From positions 124,001-188,000 of the forward strand of contig NZ_WTKP01000003.1 in assembly GCF_009793355.1 (NCBI RefSeq): a DNA stretch of 64,000 nucleotides. Reading direction: 5' to 3'. This document shows positions 25,317 through 33,218 of the stretch, piece after piece. Numbering within the stretch: position 1 is the first letter of the stretch; each line of letters begins with the position of its first letter. The notes beneath the pieces were generated by a model. The model saw only the letters and a program-made list of their open reading frames with translations, was not told the DNA's origin and did no database searches. Origin of the DNA: Vreelandella zhuhanensis (GTDB lineage: Bacteria; Pseudomonadota; Gammaproteobacteria; Pseudomonadales; Halomonadaceae). A program made the translations under genes and the position numbers.

Positions 25317-26183
25317 ATGAACAGTCTTCCGCCCTTGATATGGCTACAGGCGTTTGAGGCGGCGGCGCGAACGTTGAGCTTTACCACCGCTGGACACGAG
25401 CTTGGCGTGACACAAGCGGCCATTAGCCAGCGTATCCGATTGCTGGAGGATCGCCTGGGACAAAAGCTGTTCGTTCGTCATCCCCGGAGCCTGTCGTTAA
25501 CCCCTGCCGGCCAGGCGTGGCTACCGAGCATTCACGATGCCTTTGCGCGGCTGCAGGAAGGCACCTCGGAAGTGTTCGGACATACCAGCGGACAGCCGGT
25601 GACGCTACGCGCGACGCCGGTGATCCAACAGGCGTGGTTGGCGCCACGTCTGGTGGTCTTTCATCGCCAGGCGCCACAGGTGGCGATTCGCACCGTCAGC
25701 GCGATCTGGCCGGATGATTTTGGCCCGGAAGGCGCGGACATCGAGATTCGCTACGGTCGTGGCGACTGGTCGGGGGTGGAGATGTGCTCGCTAGGGGCAG
25801 AGTCGCTATTGCCTGTCTGCTCGCCGGCACTTGCCAAGACGTTACCCAAACCGGAAGCCTTGGCGGGGCATACGCTGATTCACGCGGTGGGGTTTGGCAG
25901 CGGCTGGGCTGCGTGGCTTGCGCAAGCGGGAGTGGCTGAGGTAGAACAGCATTGTTTTGCGCTGACCTGCGACAATCAGGTGATGACACTGGCTCTCGCG
26001 GCGCAGGGCGGCGGTGTCGCGTTAACGCACCGACGGCTTTTGCAGCAGCGTGCTGACTTGGTCGCGCCGTTCGATTTGCCGCTGCCCAGCGACGAGGGCT
26101 TCTGGCTGGTGCGCCCCAGCCGCCGTCACGTGAGCGACGAGGCGCAGCAGCTATGGCAGTGGCTGTGCCATGATCTGTCGTGA
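25317..26183 (+). CDS. LysR-family regulator (GcvA-like)
   Basis: A 288-residue LTTR. The winged helix is in the first 60 residues (LIWLQAFEAAARTLSFTTAG, then GVTQAAISQRIRLLEDRLGQ) and the effector domain follows, with GQPVTLRATP beginning the RD-I lobe. The PPLIWLQAFEAAAR opening is characteristic of GcvA-type regulators. It is divergent from the gamma-butyrobetaine hydroxylase gene with 163 bp between starts, the usual LTTR arrangement, so it probably controls that operon in response to carnitine-related compounds; this is inference. Confidence 0.9.
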   Translation: MNSLPPLIWLQAFEAAARTLSFTTAGHELGVTQAAISQRIRLLEDRLGQKLFVRHPRSLSLTPAGQAWLPSIHDAFARLQEGTSEVFGHTSGQPVTLRATPVIQQAWLAPRLVVFHRQAPQVAIRTVSAIWPDDFGPEGADIEIRYGRGDWSGVEMCSLGAESLLPVCSPALAKTLPKPEALAGHTLIHAVGFGSGWAAWLAQAGVAEVEQHCFALTCDNQVMTLALAAQGGGVALTHRRLLQQRADLVAPFDLPLPSDEGFWLVRPSRRHVSDEAQQLWQWLCHDLS

Positions 26184-26227
26184 CTTGTCATACGAGAGGC
26201 AACGCACGGAACGCGAGGAGAGCAACG

Positions 26228-26524
26228 ATGTCGCGTCCTGACCTGCTTGAGCAGATTTATACGATTGTCGATCAGATTCCAGCGGGACGGGTGACGACCT
26301 ACGGGCGCATTGCGGCAATGACCGAGGGCGCCACACCGCGAATGGTGGGAACGGCGATGCGTAAACTACCCGAAGGAAATACGCTGCCATGGCATCGCGT
26401 GGTATCGGCGACACGCCGCGTGGCGGATCATGGCGGCGCGCAACGTCAGATGGAAAAACTGCGCGAGGAGGGCATTGTGGTCGATGCTCATCGCCGCATC
26501 CCCACGCATCTATTCTGGCCTTAG
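26228..26524 (+). CDS. Alkyltransferase-like (ATL) DNA repair protein
   Basis: A 98-residue protein with the DNA-binding fold of O6-alkylguanine-DNA alkyltransferase (IPAGRVTTYGRIAAM, GTAMRKLPEG). The active-site PCHR is replaced by PWHR (Trp55), the hallmark of ATL proteins. These cannot dealkylate; they bind O6-alkylguanine and hand the lesion to nucleotide excision repair. The start at 26228 has GAGG about 9 bases upstream. It follows the LysR gene by 44 bp but is functionally unrelated. The C-terminal RRIPTHLFWP is typical of the family. Confidence 0.92.
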   Translation: MSRPDLLEQIYTIVDQIPAGRVTTYGRIAAMTEGATPRMVGTAMRKLPEGNTLPWHRVVSATRRVADHGGAQRQMEKLREEGIVVDAHRRIPTHLFWP

Positions 26525-26535
26525 GTGATGGCTTG

Positions 26536-28107
26536 TTACTGGTCGTCGAGATTGGCCCCGGACTTCCACGACCAGTCACGCCAGCGCAGATCGAACAGAT
26601 CCTTGCGGCGATCCTTCAGGTTGGTCACCGAGCCTTCGGCCCGCACCACAGTCAGGCGGGTAAGATCCAGATCCGAGAAGAAGATCATTTCGGTGTTGGG
26701 GGTGGTTTCCGCCAATACCGCATCGTGGGGAAAGGCGAAATCCGATGGCGAAAATACCGCTGACTGGGCGTACTGGATATCCAGATTTTCGATTGACGGC
26801 AAGTTACCCACGCTGCCGCATAGCACCACGTAACATTCATTTTCAATGGCGCGCGCCTGAGCACAGTGACGCACACGCAGATAGCCGTTCTTGGTGTCGG
26901 TCCAGAAGGGCACAAACAGGATGTCCATGTCCTGGTCGGCGAGCAGACGGCTGATCTCGGGGAATTCCACGTCATAACAGATGGTAATCCCCACGCGCCC
27001 GGCGTCGGTGTCGAAGACCCTCAGTTCATCGCCACCTTCGATCACCCAGTCGCGTCGTTCCTGCGGGGTGATATGCAATTTGGCTTGGCGTTCAACGTTA
27101 CCGTCGCGATGGAACAGATAGGCGATGTTGTAGAGACGGTCGTCGTCGCCTACTTCGATCATCGAACCGCCAATAATGTTGATGTTGTAGGAGATCGCCA
27201 TGCGCGAAAGTTCAGTCTTGAAGCGTTCGGTGAAGCCGGCCAGAAAGCGGATGGCCCCCAGTTGGTCCTGTTGGGCGGAACGGTCTTGCAGCCCCATCAG
27301 CGGGGCGTTGAACAGCTCGGGGAAAACGGCAAAATCGCTCTGGTAATCGGACAGAGCATCGACGAAGTATTCAATCTGTTGCAATGCCGCTTCGACCGAG
27401 GCGAACTCACGCATTTGCCACTGCACCGCGCCCACGCGCACCTGAGTGGGGCGAGTTTCGAGTACGCTTTCGGCGGGCTCGTACAGAATGTTATTCCACT
27501 CGAGCAGGGTGGCATAACCCCGCGACTGTTCATCTTCCGGCAGGTACTTGTGCAACAGGCGCTTGACCTGAAAGCCGTTGGCCAGTTGGAAGGAGAGAAT
27601 CGGGTCGTAGATTTCCTTGCGCGAGACTTTTTCTATGTACTCGGCGGGGGAAAGTGAGTCGGAGTGCTGGTGATAGCCGGGAATCCGCCCGCCGGCGAGA
27701 ATCGCACGCAGATTCAGTGAGCGGCATAGCTCCTTGCGCGCTTCGTATAAACGCCGTCCGAGACGATAGCCGCGATAGTCGGGGTGAATCAGTACATCCA
27801 GCCCATACATGGCGTCGCCATCCTCGTCGTTGAGGATGATTTCGCGGTGGCCGATCAAGTCGTCGTACTTGTGCGGATTGGAAAAGTCGTCGTAATCCAC
27901 CTGCACGGTCAGGGCCACGCCGATCAGCTTGCCTTCGTCTTCGATGGCGATCTGGCCGTCGGGAAATTCCTGGATCAGCTTGTCGATGGTGCGTTTGGGC
28001 CAGGCGCCCCCGATGTCATGATAGACGGCATCCATCAGAGCCTTGAGCGGCTCGTAATCTTCGGGGGTCAGGTTGCGCAGATTGAGATGCAGTTCTTCGA
28101 GGGACAT
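26536..28107 (-). CDS. GNAT acetyltransferase-nitrilase fusion protein
   Basis: A 523-residue two-domain protein. Residues about 8-180 are a GNAT domain with the acetyl-CoA loop RGYRLGRRLYEARKELC after strand 4 (YGLDVLIHPDY). Residues about 223-500 are a carbon-nitrogen hydrolase with the Glu-Lys-Cys triad: FAVFPELFNAP, KLHITPQERRDW and ITICYDVEFPE. The order and length match a known bacterial family in which both domains are conserved; its substrate is unknown to me, possibly an amidated or acylated small molecule. It is convergent with the ATL gene, stop codons 12 bp apart. Confidence 0.9.
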   Translation of the reverse strand: MSLEELHLNLRNLTPEDYEPLKALMDAVYHDIGGAWPKRTIDKLIQEFPDGQIAIEDEGKLIGVALTVQVDYDDFSNPHKYDDLIGHREIILNDEDGDAMYGLDVLIHPDYRGYRLGRRLYEARKELCRSLNLRAILAGGRIPGYHQHSDSLSPAEYIEKVSRKEIYDPILSFQLANGFQVKRLLHKYLPEDEQSRGYATLLEWNNILYEPAESVLETRPTQVRVGAVQWQMREFASVEAALQQIEYFVDALSDYQSDFAVFPELFNAPLMGLQDRSAQQDQLGAIRFLAGFTERFKTELSRMAISYNINIIGGSMIEVGDDDRLYNIAYLFHRDGNVERQAKLHITPQERRDWVIEGGDELRVFDTDAGRVGITICYDVEFPEISRLLADQDMDILFVPFWTDTKNGYLRVRHCAQARAIENECYVVLCGSVGNLPSIENLDIQYAQSAVFSPSDFAFPHDAVLAETTPNTEMIFFSDLDLTRLTVVRAEGSVTNLKDRRKDLFDLRWRDWSWKSGANLDDQ

Positions 28108-28239
28108 TACTCACCCCTTTTTCGAAAATAGATCGACCATCCTAACATGTCGCATCCCTTCGACCGGAAGCCCGTTGGCACTCTTTACCCGTTACGGCTC
28201 CCCAGCTTTACGCATTACAGTCTTAGCTTTACGCAACAA

Positions 28240-28262
28240 AAAGCCCCGGCGGCCGGGGCTTT
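28240..28262 (-). terminator. Rho-independent terminator of the SANDP-repeat gene
   Basis: A 10-bp GC-rich stem (AAAGCCCCGG, loop CGG, CCGGGGCTTT) lies 30 bp after the stop of the leftward repeat-protein gene and is followed on the minus strand by CTTTTTG. Confidence 0.88.
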
Positions 28263-28291
28263 CTCGCATTGCAGGGGGTTAGCATTAAAGA

Positions 28292-28606
28292 TCAATCATC
28301 GGGATCATTGGCCGAATCCACGCCGCTATCCGGTACTACCTCCCCATTCTCTACCTTGCTTTGGGGATCGATCATGGCGTCGTCAGGGTCATTCGCGCTA
28401 TCGACGCCACCTTCTGGATCGAGCACAGGCTCGTCGGGGTTCACTTCACCACGAGCCTCGGGATCATAAGGGACGTCGGTAGGATCATTGGCCGAATCCA
28501 CACCACCGTTCGGGTCGATGTCTTCACCGGGCTGCTCTGCAACCGCCATGCCTGACAATAAACTGAATGTGCCAACCAGTGCCGCAGCCTTGAGGATATG
28601 TTTCAT
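28292..28606 (-). CDS. Secreted acidic protein with GVDSANDP repeats
   Basis: A 104-residue exported protein: Sec signal peptide of about 23 residues (MKHILKAAALVGTFSLLSG, cleavage after AVA) followed by a low-complexity acidic chain. The motif GVDSANDP-x-D occurs three times (GGVDSANDPTD, GGVDSANDPDD, SGVDSANDPDD, the last ending the protein), with proline- and aspartate-rich linkers (VPYDPEARGEVNPDEPVLD). No Cys and almost no hydrophobic residues follow the signal peptide, so it is probably disordered and might bind cations. GAGG lies before the ATG and a good terminator follows. I know no function. Confidence 0.8.
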   Translation of the reverse strand: MKHILKAAALVGTFSLLSGMAVAEQPGEDIDPNGGVDSANDPTDVPYDPEARGEVNPDEPVLDPEGGVDSANDPDDAMIDPQSKVENGEVVPDSGVDSANDPDD

Positions 28607-28748
28607 GACAACCTCGTATCGTTTGGGTTAAGGGGCATTAGCATCCATTCATTATAGTGACGACTTTTTTTGGATGATGATGTAAACCTAGCTGGCTTAT
28701 CTGGCTTTTCAAGTATTGTTGCATCATCAAGAAAGAGACGTTTCCTCA

Positions 28749-29657
28749 TCAAGACAGAGACTCTCGGGTTCGAGGCAGGCGGTTCAGTGGCTGGGTCAGC
28801 AGTTGCGCCATGATTACGCCGGCAAGTATTAACAGGCCACCGACGAGATGGAAGCCGGCCACGATTTCGCCAAGAAATGCCATGGCAATCAAGGCGCTGA
28901 ACAACGGCATCAAGTTGATGAAGATGCTCGCCTGGTTGGCACCTATCTGGCGTACCGCCCGCATCCACAGGAAGGTGGTAATGATGGAAGCCGGGATGCC
29001 GGCATACAGGATCAAACCGATATTAGCGGTACTGACGGGCGTCATCGGGCCGAGAAGATAGCCTGGCAGCAAGAAGAGTACGGCAAAGCACACCTGGGCA
29101 TACAGCATTACCCAGGGTGGCAGTGCCATCGGCCAGCGTTTCAGCATCACTCCATACAGGGCGTAGCAGCTGGCGGCCACTACCATCAGCGCATCACCGA
29201 ATGCCACTTCAAAGTGCAGCAACGAAAGCGGGTTGCCACGCCCCAGCAGCACCGTTACCCCGATAAATGCCACTATCCCACCGGCGATGCCGCCAAGCGT
29301 CGGTGCGACACGCAGGATCAGGGCGCTCAGCAGTACGGTGAGAAGGGGTACCATGGCGGCCAGGATGCCCATGTTGGTCGCGCTGGTGGTTTCCGCCGCC
29401 ACGTAGGCCAACCCTTGCCACAAGCCCATGCCGAGCAAGCCGAGAAAAGCCAGTTTCGGCCACTGGCGGCCGAGTTCTTCCCGGTGACGCCATACTGCCG
29501 GCAGCACGAAGGGCGTCATGACGGCAAGGGCCAACACCCAGCGCAGAAAGGCGATACTGGTGGGAGCAATGGCACCGACGCTGAGCTGGTTGATGGTCAT
29601 GTTGCCCGACCAGATCAGTACGGTGGCCAGGGGGACCAGAAAGTAGATCAACGGCAT
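28749..29657 (-). CDS. EamA-family (DMT) transporter
   Basis: A 302-residue inner-membrane protein with ten predicted helices in two EamA repeats (first about 5-135, second about 150-290). Typical are PLATVLIWSGNMTINQLSVG, ISFLRW-like AFLRWVLALAVM, and GEIVAGFHLVGGLLILAGV near the end. Members export amino acids or metabolites; the substrate is unknown. The start at 29657 has AGGA upstream; the extra 14 residues of the longer frame are polar and unlikely. It is divergent from fadH. Confidence 0.88.
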   Translation of the reverse strand: MPLIYFLVPLATVLIWSGNMTINQLSVGAIAPTSIAFLRWVLALAVMTPFVLPAVWRHREELGRQWPKLAFLGLLGMGLWQGLAYVAAETTSATNMGILAAMVPLLTVLLSALILRVAPTLGGIAGGIVAFIGVTVLLGRGNPLSLLHFEVAFGDALMVVAASCYALYGVMLKRWPMALPPWVMLYAQVCFAVLFLLPGYLLGPMTPVSTANIGLILYAGIPASIITTFLWMRAVRQIGANQASIFINLMPLFSALIAMAFLGEIVAGFHLVGGLLILAGVIMAQLLTQPLNRLPRTRESLS

Positions 29658-29797
29658 GGGATGTTCCTGTTGGCAAGCTTGGCAGGGGCTGTACGTCACA
29701 CTCAGGATGGCATACGCTTGTTTGAATTTCGATTGGACGCTACCAGTATCGACTGGTTACTTCGATTGGTTACTCTACTAACAAAAGAGACTCTATC

Positions 29798-31819
29798 ATG
29801 TCGCAAGCGTCTGCCTACCCCCATCTGTTTCGTCCTTTGAATGTCGGGCATCTGACACTGCCCAATCGTATTCTCATGGGCTCGATGCATACCAATCTGG
29901 AGGAGGTGCCGGAAGGCTTCGAGCGCTTGGCGGTGTTCTATGCCGAGCGGGTGCGCCATGGGGTGAGCCTTATCGTAACCGGGGGTATCGCCCCTAATCG
30001 GGAAGGTGCGGTATTCGAGAACGCCAATGCCTTGATAGATAACGATCAGCTGCCGCCTCATCAAGAGATGGTCAAGGCGGTACATGAGGCCGGAGGCTAC
30101 ATTTGCATGCAGATATTGCATGCCGGTCGTTATGCTTATTCTCCGGATCTGGTGGCGCCTTCGGCGCTTCAGGCGCCGATAAACCCCTTCATGCCGCGCG
30201 CCTTGAGCACCCAGGAAGTTGAGCAACAAGTCGATGATTACGTGCGCTGCGCCGCCCTTGCCCGGGAAGCCGGTTACGATGGTGTGGAAGTCATGGGGTC
30301 GGAAGGCTATCTGATCAACGAATTCATCTGTCCGCGTACCAATCACCGCGAAGATCAATGGGGCGGAAGTTTCACCAATCGCATCCGCTTCGCCGTGGAA
30401 ATCGTGCGGCGAATTCGCGAGACGGTCGGCAAGGATTTTCTAATCATCTTTCGCCTTTCGATGATCGACCTGGTGGCGGATGGCAGCACCTGGGAAGAGG
30501 TAATCGCCCTAGGGCGGGCCATTGAAGCGGCCGGTGCCGACGTAATCAATACCGGTATCGGCTGGCACGAAGCCCGGATACCCACCATCGTCACCAGTGT
30601 GCCGCGTGCGGCGTTTACGCAAGTCACGCAGCGCCTGAAAGCTGAGCTTTCCATTCCCCTGATCACCACCAACCGTATCAACATGCCGGAAACCGCTGAG
30701 CGGGTATTGGCGCAAGGCCATGCCGACATGGTGTCCATGGCGCGCCCGTTTCTCGCCGACCCGGCCTGGGTGGAAAAGGCCCAGGCGGGCAAGTCGCAGG
30801 AAATCAATACCTGTATCGCCTGCAATCAGGCCTGTCTGGATCATACCTTTGCCGGCAAGTTGACCTCCTGTCTGGTCAATCCGCGTGCCTGCCATGAAAC
30901 GGAGTTGATGATTGAGCCGGCGAGCCGGATCAAGCGAGTGGCGGTGGTGGGTGGCGGCCCGGCGGGACTGGCGACGGCGGTAACGGCCGCCGGCCGTGGT
31001 CACGAGGTGGTGCTGTTCGAGCAAAACGCCGAGCTTGGCGGGCAGTTCAACTACGCGCGCAAAATTCCCGGCAAGGAGGAGTTTTCCGAAACCCTGCGCT
31101 ATTACCGGGTGATGCTCGACAAATACGCTGTGGAAGTGCGTTTGAACACACAGGCCGATACCCAGATGCTGAGAGACTTCGATGAGGTGATACTGGCTAC
31201 CGGGGTGCGCCCTCGCGAGCTGGCCTTGCCCGGCAGTGACCACCCCAGCGTGCTGAGTTATGCTCAAGCGATCACCCACCCCGAACGCGTGGGTCGGCGT
31301 GTGGCGGTGATCGGTGCCGGTGGCATCGGTTTCGATGTCTCGGAACTGCTTTCGCATCAGGGCCACCCGACGCTGGATGTCGACGCCTGGTGCGATGAAT
31401 GGGGCGTCGACCTGGACGTTTCGTCGAGAGGTGGGCTGAAGGCCCCGCAACCGCCTGAGGTGCCGCGAGAAATCACCATGCTCCAGCGCAAGGCTTCCAA
31501 GCCGGGCAAGTATCTGGGCAAGACCACGGGCTGGGTGCACCGCGTTTCTCTCAAGCAACGGGGCGTCACCACCCTGGCGGGCTGTGACTACCTCAAGATC
31601 GATGACCAGGGGCTGCATATACGCCAGGATGAGATTGCCCGGGTATTGACGGTTGACAGCATTGTGGTATGTGCCGGGCAGGAGTCGGTACGTGAATTGT
31701 TGGCACCATTGAATGCGGAAGGTGTCGCGGTGCATATCATTGGCGGCGCCGATGAGGCCGCCGAGCTTGATGCCAAACGCGCCATCGAACAAGGCACGCG
31801 TCTGGCGGCAGCGCTGTAG
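29798..31819 (+). CDS. fadH: 2,4-dienoyl-CoA reductase (NADPH)
   Basis: FadH reduces 2,4-dienoyl-CoA from unsaturated fatty acids, feeding beta-oxidation. The 673-residue protein has an N-terminal FMN TIM barrel of the old-yellow-enzyme type (1-330; GSMHTNLEE, QILHAGRYAYSP, EGYLINEFICPRTNHR), a 4Fe-4S site (CIACNQACLDH and a later Cys), and a C-terminal FAD/NADPH module (VVGGGPAGLATAV, VIGAGGIGFDVSE). Length and order equal the E. coli enzyme. It stands alone between an EamA gene and ltaE. Confidence 0.96.
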   Translation: MSQASAYPHLFRPLNVGHLTLPNRILMGSMHTNLEEVPEGFERLAVFYAERVRHGVSLIVTGGIAPNREGAVFENANALIDNDQLPPHQEMVKAVHEAGGYICMQILHAGRYAYSPDLVAPSALQAPINPFMPRALSTQEVEQQVDDYVRCAALAREAGYDGVEVMGSEGYLINEFICPRTNHREDQWGGSFTNRIRFAVEIVRRIRETVGKDFLIIFRLSMIDLVADGSTWEEVIALGRAIEAAGADVINTGIGWHEARIPTIVTSVPRAAFTQVTQRLKAELSIPLITTNRINMPETAERVLAQGHADMVSMARPFLADPAWVEKAQAGKSQEINTCIACNQACLDHTFAGKLTSCLVNPRACHETELMIEPASRIKRVAVVGGGPAGLATAVTAAGRGHEVVLFEQNAELGGQFNYARKIPGKEEFSETLRYYRVMLDKYAVEVRLNTQADTQMLRDFDEVILATGVRPRELALPGSDHPSVLSYAQAITHPERVGRRVAVIGAGGIGFDVSELLSHQGHPTLDVDAWCDEWGVDLDVSSRGGLKAPQPPEVPREITMLQRKASKPGKYLGKTTGWVHRVSLKQRGVTTLAGCDYLKIDDQGLHIRQDEIARVLTVDSIVVCAGQESVRELLAPLNAEGVAVHIIGGADEAAELDAKRAIEQGTRLAAAL

Positions 31820-31955
31820 TCTGCCGGGTGACGCTCGAAGGAAAGGGCGATAAGGTGACGTATCCGGCCAAGCGGTTATCCCGTCTTGGCCGTCCATGGC
31901 GCCGGTGGCACCCGGCTGGCGCCGCGACTACGCTTGCCTACAAGGACTTTTACTC

Positions 31956-32999
31956 ATGACTTCGGAGTGCACTCCGCGCTTTCTTGCCAGCGACAACACT
32001 TCCGGCATCTGCCCGGAAGCGATGGAATACCTGCTCAAAGCCAACCAGACGGACGATCTGGCCTATGGCAATGATCACTGGACGGCTCGGGCGGCGGATC
32101 GTTTTCGTGAATTATTCGACTATGATTGCGAAGTGTTTTTCGTTTTCAACGGTACCGCAGCCAACTCCCTGGTGCTTTCAGCCATGGCGCGCAGTTATCA
32201 CAGCGTGATCTGTCATGAACTGGCGCATATCGAAACTGATGAGTGCGGGGGACCGGAATTCTTCTCCAATGGGTCCAAGCTGCTTACTGCACCGGGCCCC
32301 AACGGCAAGTTGACCCCGGAAGGCATCGAGGCGCTGGTCACTAAGCGCAACGACATTCACTACCCGAAACCGAAAGTCATTTCGCTGACGCAACCCACCG
32401 AAGTGGGCACGCTTTATTCGCGTGAGGAATTGCTGGCCATAAGGGCGGTTGCCGACAAGTACGACCTGCGCCTGCACATGGATGGTGCCCGTTTCGCCAA
32501 TGCCTGTGCCAGTTTGAACGTCACCCCGGCGGAATTGACCTGGCAGGTAGGGATAGACGCCCTGTGTTTTTCCGGAACCAAGAACGGCCTGGCCTTCGGG
32601 GAAGCCATCCTGTTCTTCAACCGTGACCTGGCCGAAGATTTTGCCTGGCGTTGCAAGCAGGCAGGCCAATTGGCCTCCAAGATGCGTTTCGTGGCGGCGC
32701 CTTGGCTAGGGCTGCTGGAAAGTGGCGCCTGGCGCACCAATGCGCAACACGCCAATGCCATGGCAAGTTATCTGGCCGAAGGGCTGAGCGCCTTGCCAGG
32801 CATATCCCTGATGTTTCCCACCCAGGCCAACAGTGTGTTCGTGGAATTGCCGCCGGCGGTGATCGAGTTTCTGCGCCAGCGTGGCTGGACGTTCTATACG
32901 TTCATTGGGGCCGGTGGGGTGCGTTTTGTGTGTGCCTGGAATACCACCACTGCGCTGCTTGATAACTTGATTGCCGATATTCAAACCGCCCTGAGCTGA
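31956..32999 (+). CDS. ltaE: Low-specificity L-threonine aldolase
   Basis: A 347-residue fold-type I PLP enzyme. FLASDNTSGICPEAMEYL starts the family, FNGTAANSLVL binds cofactor phosphate, LRLHMDGARFANA holds the Asp-Arg that contact PLP, and CFSGTKNGLAFGE has the Schiff-base lysine. It cleaves threonine or allo-threonine to glycine and acetaldehyde and can act on other beta-hydroxy amino acids. The start at 31956 has AAGGA upstream; the listed longer frame begins in unrelated sequence. It is 136 bp after fadH. Confidence 0.93.
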   Translation: MTSECTPRFLASDNTSGICPEAMEYLLKANQTDDLAYGNDHWTARAADRFRELFDYDCEVFFVFNGTAANSLVLSAMARSYHSVICHELAHIETDECGGPEFFSNGSKLLTAPGPNGKLTPEGIEALVTKRNDIHYPKPKVISLTQPTEVGTLYSREELLAIRAVADKYDLRLHMDGARFANACASLNVTPAELTWQVGIDALCFSGTKNGLAFGEAILFFNRDLAEDFAWRCKQAGQLASKMRFVAAPWLGLLESGAWRTNAQHANAMASYLAEGLSALPGISLMFPTQANSVFVELPPAVIEFLRQRGWTFYTFIGAGGVRFVCAWNTTTALLDNLIADIQTALS

Positions 33000-33045
33000 T
33001 CCTTCCTCGCCTTCTCCGTTTGCTGCTCTGTTCAAATCTTCTGCT

Positions 33046-33116
33046 TTCAACGCAACCAATTTCCTTTCAGGCTTTCTTAGAATAGAACGAATAAAACAAA
33101 ATTGGGTTGCGTTGAA
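33046..33116. repeat. Long imperfect inverted repeat upstream of prkA
   Basis: TTCAACGCAACCAATTT at 33046-33062 is mirrored by AAATTGGGTTGCGTTGAA at about 33098-33116, with only one extra G in the right arm and about 35 AT-rich bases between. It lies between ltaE and prkA. It could form a large hairpin ending ltaE transcription, or be a regulatory site for the prkA operon. Confidence 0.7.
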
Positions 33117-33218
33117 GCGACCATCATCGTTATTGCTAATGCTGACTACGCTGATAGAAGAGGTACCTCGCGTTAGCCGACGCGTCGTATCGCCGAGGTT
33201 GGGCCAGAGGAGGCATCA

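Noticed and set aside
29702-30358. Minus-strand frame of 218 codons
   Set aside because: Antisense to the 5' end of fadH, no recognisable domain.
30509-31897. Minus-strand frame of 462 codons
   Set aside because: It lies antisense to fadH, a complete recognised gene, and its composition (His/Arg/Gly-rich) is that of a shadow frame.
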